64,000 bases of DNA, taken from NCBI RefSeq assembly GCF_965139615.1, contig NZ_CBCSIQ010000003.1, positions 62,001 to 126,000 of the forward strand, read 5' to 3'. The translations under genes were made by a program, and so were the position numbers. This document shows positions 59,344 to 64,000 of this stretch, piece after piece; position 1 is the first letter of the stretch, and every line of letters starts with the position of its first letter. Under the pieces are notes generated by a model. It was not told the DNA's origin. It saw nothing but the letters and a program-made list of their open reading frames with translations, and ran no database searches. Origin of the DNA: Kerstersia similis. Lineage in GTDB: Bacteria > Pseudomonadota > Gammaproteobacteria > Burkholderiales > Burkholderiaceae_B.

Positions 59344-60852
59344 TCAGGACTGCGCCGCCGTCTTGCGTGCCGCGCGGCGCTTGCGCCAGGCGCTGAACAG
59401 GGGTGCCAGCACTGTCACGACGGCCAGGCTGAGCAGGCCCAAGGTGATCGGGCGCTCATACAAAAAGCCGTAGCTGCCTTCGGACAAGGCCAGCGCACGG
59501 CGGAAATTGCTTTCCGCCATGGGGCCCAGCACCAGCCCCAGCACCATAGGCGACACCGGAATCGAGGCCTTGATCATCAGGTAGCCAACCACGCCGGCCA
59601 CCATCATGATGCCGACATCGAACAGGCTGTTGCCGATCGCATAGGCGCCAGCCACCGCCAGCACCATGATCAGCGGCATCAGGATTTGCTTGGGGATCTG
59701 TACGATGCGTGCCACGAAGCGCATGGACATCAACGCCACCACCAGCAGCATCACATAGCAGAACAGCAAGCCGGCAAACAAGGTATAGACCAGATCGCCG
59801 TGCTCCTGGAACAACCGCGGTCCGGGCTGCATGCCCTGCAAAGTCAACGCCCCCAGCATGATCGCCGTCACGGCATCGCCAGGAATGCCCAGCGTCAGCA
59901 TGGGCAGCATGGCGCCGCCGGTGCAGCCATTGGCGCCCGCCTCGGCAGCCGCCACCCCTTCCACGGCCCCTTTGCCGAACTTTTCAGGATGCTTGTTGAA
60001 ACGGCGCGCTTCCCCGTAGGAAACAAAGGCCGCGATATCCGCCCCTGCCCCCGGAATGATACCGATGGCCGTCCCCAGGCCGCTGGAACGCAAAATCGTG
60101 CCCCAGACCTTGCGGCAGTTTTCCCGGGTCGGAAGAATACGCCCGATCACGGTTTTCACTTCGCTGGCTTTGCTGCTTTCCGACAGCATCTTGAAGGCTT
60201 CCGCCGCTGCGAACAAACCGATCATGATGGGAATGAACGGCACCGAGTACAGTTCGGACATCCCTCCGGTGAAACGCGGCAGGCCCACCAGCGGATCCAT
60301 GCCGACTGTCGCCAGCAGCAGCCCGGCAAACCCGGCCAGCAGCCCCTTGAGCACCGACCCGCCAGACACGCTGGAAATAATGCTCAGGCCGAACACGGCC
60401 AGCGCGAACGATTCGGCAGCGCTGAAGCGCAGCGCAAAATTGGCCAGCAAGGGCGCCAGGAAGATCAGCACCAGCACGCTGATGATGCCCCCGGTCACGG
60501 AAGAAAATACCGCCACCCCCAGGGCCTGGCCTGCCTCGCCGCGGCGTGTCATGGCATAGCCGTCCAAGGCCGTGGCGGCGGCCGCCGGCGTACCCGGAAT
60601 ACGCAGCAGAATGGCCGTGATAGAACCGCCATACACCCCGCCGAAGAAAATCCCGGACAACAGCAGCAAACCATGCAGCGGTTCCATGCCATAGGTGAAC
60701 GGCAGCATGATGGCTACCCCCATGGTGACCGACAGGCCGGGCAAGGCGCCGACCAGAATGCCCAGCGCCACGCCGGCAATCGCCAGCACCATGGCGTCCC
60801 ACTGCATAGCAAGGCTTTGCGCGCCTTGCAAAAGCGACATCAGATTATCCAT
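59344..60852 (-). CDS. tctA: Tripartite tricarboxylate transporter, large membrane subunit
   Basis: A 502-residue inner-membrane protein with about 12 helices. The repeated GALPGLSVTMGVAIMLP and GIIPGAGADIAAFVSYGEA signatures and TLGIPGDAVTAIMLGAL are diagnostic of TctA. It forms the translocation pore with TctB and needs a Bug-type receptor. Cargo is probably the sugar acid used by the adjacent dgoD, an inference from location. Confidence 0.95.
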   Translation of the reverse strand: MDNLMSLLQGAQSLAMQWDAMVLAIAGVALGILVGALPGLSVTMGVAIMLPFTYGMEPLHGLLLLSGIFFGGVYGGSITAILLRIPGTPAAAATALDGYAMTRRGEAGQALGVAVFSSVTGGIISVLVLIFLAPLLANFALRFSAAESFALAVFGLSIISSVSGGSVLKGLLAGFAGLLLATVGMDPLVGLPRFTGGMSELYSVPFIPIMIGLFAAAEAFKMLSESSKASEVKTVIGRILPTRENCRKVWGTILRSSGLGTAIGIIPGAGADIAAFVSYGEARRFNKHPEKFGKGAVEGVAAAEAGANGCTGGAMLPMLTLGIPGDAVTAIMLGALTLQGMQPGPRLFQEHGDLVYTLFAGLLFCYVMLLVVALMSMRFVARIVQIPKQILMPLIMVLAVAGAYAIGNSLFDVGIMMVAGVVGYLMIKASIPVSPMVLGLVLGPMAESNFRRALALSEGSYGFLYERPITLGLLSLAVVTVLAPLFSAWRKRRAARKTAAQS

Positions 60853-60870
60853 TCTTCCCTACTCCGTGCT

Positions 60871-61413
60871 TCACTCGTCGCCCAGGAACCACTCGCCGGC
60901 AGGCAGCGGTACCTGCAGCAGTTCGACGAATACGCCATACACCACCAGCCCGACCAGCACAGCCAGCGCGATGGTGGAAAAGCGCCACATGGCACCCGGC
61001 CCTTTGAGCAGGGAGATCATCAACCACAGGTAAAGGACGGTGGACAGCGCAAATCCCGCATAAACAATGGCAGCGATATACAGCGCGGCGCCGATCAAGC
61101 CCAACGCCAGACGGCCAAAATGCACCGGAGCGTGTTCCGGGTCCGCACTGTCCGCCGCTTCTTGCAAAGCTTCCTGCACCACAGCAGCAGGATTGGCCAC
61201 AGGCGCAGGCAGCACCCGGCTGCGCAGGCTGGTGATGAGCAAGAGCAGTCCCAGCAGCGCCAAGACCACACCATAGGCCATCGGAAACACGCTCGGGCCA
61301 ATATCGGTATCGGTCAGACTGGGCGGGAACCCCCGTGCAACCACGACAGCCGCCAGGCCGCCTCCCATGGACAGCACGCCCACCAGTGCGCTGGCTTTAT
61401 CTTTTATAAACAC
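60871..61413 (-). CDS. tctB: Tripartite tricarboxylate transporter, small membrane subunit
   Basis: A 180-residue protein with four hydrophobic helices, including IGPSVFPMAYGVVLALLGLL and VLVGLVVYGVFVELLQVPLP, the TctB pattern. Ends 18 bases before tctA. An inverted repeat (CTGACAGG 61424-61431, CCTGTCAG 61458-61465) lies just upstream. Confidence 0.92.
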   Translation of the reverse strand: MFIKDKASALVGVLSMGGGLAAVVVARGFPPSLTDTDIGPSVFPMAYGVVLALLGLLLLITSLRSRVLPAPVANPAAVVQEALQEAADSADPEHAPVHFGRLALGLIGAALYIAAIVYAGFALSTVLYLWLMISLLKGPGAMWRFSTIALAVLVGLVVYGVFVELLQVPLPAGEWFLGDE

Positions 61414-61506
61414 GATGATTATCCTGACAGGGACTCAATATTCTCTGCCTGCAGATACCTGTCAGCCCAGGCCTCTGCCCACTACACCATAGCGGCGGCA
61501 TGACGG

Positions 61507-61538
61507 CAAAAAGCGCCCGGCATATGCAACGGGCGCTT
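61507..61538 (-). terminator. Rho-independent terminator between tctC and tctB
   Basis: On the minus strand AAGCGCCCG and CGGGCGCTT (9-bp perfect stem) are followed by TTTTT. It lies 18 bases after the receptor stop and before tctB, so membrane subunits need read-through or their own promoter, giving excess receptor. Confidence 0.85.
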
Positions 61539-61555
61539 CCCCTAGCTGTTGGCGC

Positions 61556-62515
61556 TCAGCGACGCAGTCCTAACTCGTCGATCAATGCCTTGAAGGTCGC
61601 TTCTTCCTGGGTCAGACTGGCCTGGAAGGCGTCGGCATCATCAAACACGCGCCCGAGGTTCAGGCGTTCCAGCACCTCGATGAAAGCCGGTTCTTCTGCT
61701 GCCTGGCGAGAGGCCACGCGCAGTTTTTCGACCACGGCCGGCGGCAGGCCCTTGGGGCCCACCAGCGCACGCCAGGTTCCGATGGACAGGTCGATGCCCT
61801 TTTCCTTCAAGGTCGGCACTTCCTCGAAACCACGGGCGCGTTCATCCGCCATGACGCCCAGGGTACGCAGCGTACCGGAAGAGACATGGGTGGCGACTTC
61901 CGCCGGGCTCACGGTCACCGCTTCGATATGGTCGCCCAGCAAGGCCGTCACGGCGGGCGCGGCGCCATCATAAGGCACGTGGTTGAACTTGCTGCCCAGC
62001 TTCTGCTCGTAGGCAATGGCTGCCAGGTGCCAGATCGAACCGGTTCCTGCATTGCCGACACGAACCTTGCCAGGGTTCTGTTTCACGTACTCATTGAATT
62101 CTTCCAGGGTCTGCCAGGGCGCATCGGCCCGCACCGTTACCGCAGCCGGGTCGGCATTGATACGCGCGATGGGCGTGAAATCACTGGTTTTGAACGGTGC
62201 CAGGCCCAGACTGGGCAGAATGGCCATTTCCACCACGACCATCCCGAGCTTGTAACCATTGGGACGCGCCTTGGCGACATCCGCCGTCCCGATGGCCGTA
62301 CCGCCACCCGGCTTGTTCACCACGCCCATGGCCTGGCCCAGATGCGGTTTAATGGCTTCGGCGAACGCGCGCGCCACCGCATCGGTACCACCGCCAGCGG
62401 CCGTTGGCACCACCAGTTCGATAGAACGTGTCGGATATTCCGCCGCCTGGGCAGCGCCTGCAAACATTGCTGCCGCGACCATCGCGCCAGCCAATCGGAT
62501 AATGCCTTGCTTCAT
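61556..62515 (-). CDS. tctC: Bug-family (TctC) periplasmic receptor of the tripartite transporter
   Basis: A 319-residue receptor with signal peptide ending near AQA-AEY (about residue 24), then YPTRSIELVVPTAAGGGTDA, VNKPGGGTAIG and GTGSIWHLAAIAYEQ, the Bug pattern with its backbone-binding Gly-rich loops. The ATG at 62515 has GGAGG just upstream; a longer frame to 62602 is less likely. It captures the substrate for TctAB. Confidence 0.95.
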   Translation of the reverse strand: MKQGIIRLAGAMVAAAMFAGAAQAAEYPTRSIELVVPTAAGGGTDAVARAFAEAIKPHLGQAMGVVNKPGGGTAIGTADVAKARPNGYKLGMVVVEMAILPSLGLAPFKTSDFTPIARINADPAAVTVRADAPWQTLEEFNEYVKQNPGKVRVGNAGTGSIWHLAAIAYEQKLGSKFNHVPYDGAAPAVTALLGDHIEAVTVSPAEVATHVSSGTLRTLGVMADERARGFEEVPTLKEKGIDLSIGTWRALVGPKGLPPAVVEKLRVASRQAAEEPAFIEVLERLNLGRVFDDADAFQASLTQEEATFKALIDELGLRR

Positions 62516-62589
62516 GTTTCCTCCAGTCGAGAGCACTCTGGTTTCCGGTCTAAGCGCCGGGTGCCCCGCAGCCATTAGAGATATAAAAT

Positions 62590-62605
62590 TATCATCATAC
62601 AATTA
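62590..62605. promoter_or_regulatory. AT-rich half-site ahead of tctC, possible FadR-type operator
   Basis: ATCATCATACAATTAA lies in an AT-rich patch (62575-62610) between tctC and the regulator gene. FadR-type regulators bind TnGTnnnACnA-like sites; ATCATACAA fits a half-site only. Weak. Confidence 0.3.
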
Positions 62606-62683
62606 ACTTGGGGCTAAGGCCCGGCAGACTTCTCCGAATTTACCCGCCCCCCCCTCCGACCGACCTGCGCTGCGTCGGTACTA

Positions 62684-63388
62684 TTAACGCGGCGCCCGCC
62701 CATCGGGCAAGCGCTTGCGTGCATCCACCAGCATGCCGAGCATGGCGGCATGCGCCGCCACTTCATCCTGCCTGGCGATAGCCACACATACCCGTCCATG
62801 CTCAGGCAAGGACAGATTGAAACTGGAAGCGTGTTCGGCGTTCAGCACCAGCACGCCTTCCAGCACCATTTCGATCAGGGACACCAGGGTATTGAGCATG
62901 GCATTGCCACCGGCCGCCAGCACAGCCCGATGAAAAGCCAGGTCGGCCTCCACCCAGGCGTGCTGATCCTTGGCGCTTTCCATCAAGGCATAGGCATGCT
63001 CGATCCGCTGCAACTGCTCCGGAGTCCGCTTGCGCGCCGCCAAGGCCGCCACGCCCGGTTCCAGCACTTCTCGGACTTCCGCCAACTGCCGCAGGAACTC
63101 AAGACTGAGACCGGCCGCTGCACGCCAGGCCAGGATATCCGGATCCAGCAGGTTCCAGGTGTCCAGCGGACGCACGCGCATGCCCAGCCTGGGCTTGACG
63201 TCCAGCAGGCCCTTGGCCACCAGCACTTTGGTCGCCTCGCGCAGCGCCGTCCGGCTGACGCTCAGCTCCAGGGACAGTTCCTCTTCGCTGGGCAAGGCTG
63301 TGCCCGGCGCGTAGCGGCCTGCCGCAATGCGCCTTCCCAGCTCATGAACCACCTGCCCATGCAGGCTACGACCCGAATATGTTGCCAA
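62684..63388 (-). CDS. FadR-subfamily GntR regulator (DgoR-like)
   Basis: A 234-residue GntR regulator: winged helix (GTALPSEEELSLELSVSRTA, LREATKVLVAKGLL) and an all-helical FCD effector domain with D/H metal-site residues in ADLAFHRAVLAAGGN. The only start in frame is TTG at 63388, four bases after the dgoD stop, with a weak GTAGGG site. Coupled to dgoD, it resembles the galactonate repressor DgoR; the inducer is inferred to be a sugar acid. Confidence 0.85.
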   Translation of the reverse strand: MATYSGRSLHGQVVHELGRRIAAGRYAPGTALPSEEELSLELSVSRTALREATKVLVAKGLLDVKPRLGMRVRPLDTWNLLDPDILAWRAAAGLSLEFLRQLAEVREVLEPGVAALAARKRTPEQLQRIEHAYALMESAKDQHAWVEADLAFHRAVLAAGGNAMLNTLVSLIEMVLEGVLVLNAEHASSFNLSLPEHGRVCVAIARQDEVAAHAAMLGMLVDARKRLPDGRAPR

Positions 63389-63391
63389 GCC

Positions 63392-64000
63392 CTACCACTC
63401 CGCTACGCTACCGTCCCGATGACGCCACACAGGGTTACGCCAGCGATGGCCCACCTTGGCACGCTCAGCGACATAATCCTCGTTCACTTCAATTCCCAGG
63501 CCAGGCCCCTGCGGAATCCTGACGTAGCCATCCTCGTAGGCAAACGCCTCCGGGTTGCTGACATAGTCCAGCAAATCATTGCTGGCGTTGTAATGGATTC
63601 CCAGGCTCTGTTCCTGGATGAACGCATTGTATGACACCGCATCTATCTGCAAGCAGGCCGCCAGCGCGATGGGCCCCAACGGGCAATGCAGCGCCAGCCC
63701 GACGTCATAGGCTTCCGCCATGGCAGCGATCTTGCGGCATTCCGTGATACCGCCGGCATGAGAAGCATCGGGCTGGACGATATCCACATAGCCCTGGCTC
63801 AGGATGTGCTTGAAATCCCAACGCGAGTACAGGCGTTCGCCCAGGGCGATCGGCGCGCTGGCATGCGGCGCCAGTTCCTTCAGGGCTTCGTAGTGCTCCG
63901 ACAGCACGGGCTCTTCGATGAACATCAGGTTGTAGGGCGCCAGCTCGCGCATCAGCACCTTCGCCATAGGCTTGTGCACGCGGCCATGGAAGTCCACGCC
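63392..64000 (-). CDS. dgoD: D-galactonate dehydratase (enolase superfamily), C-terminal half
   Basis: The C-terminal ~202 residues; the N-terminus lies beyond the window. The frame enters with VDFHGR (metal ligand D and catalytic H of the known DgoD active site), then FIEEPV, ALGERLYSRWDF and LHCPLGPIALAACLQ with the second catalytic His. Agreement with galactonate dehydratase is high throughout, including QEQSLGIHYN near the end. Dehydrates D-galactonate to 2-dehydro-3-deoxygalactonate. Followed four bases later by the GntR gene. Confidence 0.9.
   Translation of the reverse strand, partial: GVDFHGRVHKPMAKVLMRELAPYNLMFIEEPVLSEHYEALKELAPHASAPIALGERLYSRWDFKHILSQGYVDIVQPDASHAGGITECRKIAAMAEAYDVGLALHCPLGPIALAACLQIDAVSYNAFIQEQSLGIHYNASNDLLDYVSNPEAFAYEDGYVRIPQGPGLGIEVNEDYVAERAKVGHRWRNPVWRHRDGSVAEW

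Noticed and set aside
59308..61503. 731-codon plus-strand open frame opposite tctA and tctB
   Set aside because: Composition (His, Gln, Arg, Gly runs) is that of an antisense shadow, and the minus strand carries clear TctA and TctB signatures across it.
1..64000. CRISPR arrays, insertion sequences, prophage or toxin-antitoxin modules
   Set aside because: No regularly spaced repeats, transposase, integrase or phage structural motifs were seen on either strand.

Overview
This 64 kb window is a GC-rich chromosomal segment from a betaproteobacterium, most likely Alcaligenaceae (the Bordetella/Achromobacter group). That rests on a Bug-type tripartite tricarboxylate receptor, a CrbS/CrbR-acs acetate switch, a ProQ/FinO protein, many LysR regulators paired with small catabolic operons, and dense coding of about 56 genes. 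Genus and species cannot be fixed from the sequence alone. I see no insertion sequence, prophage, CRISPR array or rRNA; the only RNA genes or elements found are one tRNA-Arg(CCG) and one manganese riboswitch.

Layout. 1-5.2 kb: a minus-strand sugar-acid-type operon (MFS permease, SDR, IlvD/Edd dehydratase, beta-hydroxyacid dehydrogenase running off the edge) with a divergent LysR regulator. 5.3-14.9 kb: two exported lipoproteins (SGNH esterase, Tat-type purple-acid-phosphatase-like enzyme), an orphan TRAP receptor, an indolepyruvate/pyruvate decarboxylase facing an Lrp regulator, a LysR and a TPR protein. 15-28.5 kb: peptide deformylase, then the acetate switch (crbS ... crbR, acs, actP, yjcH) with the complete NAD de novo operon nadC-nadA-nadB lodged between the sensor and its presumed response regulator. 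Two tandem 21-bp operators precede nadC. 28.5-36 kb: proQ, an OmpR/HK two-component system divergent from cytochrome b561-yceI, a second yceI, an amino acid permease and tRNA-Arg. 36-39.3 kb: a TerC-family gene behind a yybP-ykoY riboswitch with its own terminator, and a LysR divergent from ligA-ligB (protocatechuate 4,5-dioxygenase). 39.4-46.7 kb: FecI sigma, FecR anti-sigma, STN-type TonB-dependent receptor and a large PKD-repeat lipoprotein. 46.8-54.4 kb: a LysR divergent from a meta-cleavage operon (extradiol dioxygenase, class II aldolase-fold protein without its zinc histidines, semialdehyde dehydrogenase, hydratase, decarboxylase, tautomerase) and an aromatic-acid MFS permease. 54.4-64 kb: a small basic protein behind a promoter with three AGGGTTTTCCCT boxes, an amino acid ABC transporter without its ATPase, and a galactonate-type cluster (dgoD, FadR-type regulator, tctC, tctB, tctA, 2-hydroxyacid dehydrogenase).

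The genes describe a metabolic generalist that takes up sugar acids, dicarboxylates, aromatic acids and acetate and routes them to central metabolism. The strongest leads are the degenerate class II aldolase-fold protein in the meta-cleavage operon, the riboswitch whose core overlaps the end of the upstream LysR gene, the triple-box promoter, the tandem nad operators, the 36-bp perfect palindrome before cybB, and the receptor/PKD-lipoprotein pair under FecIR control.
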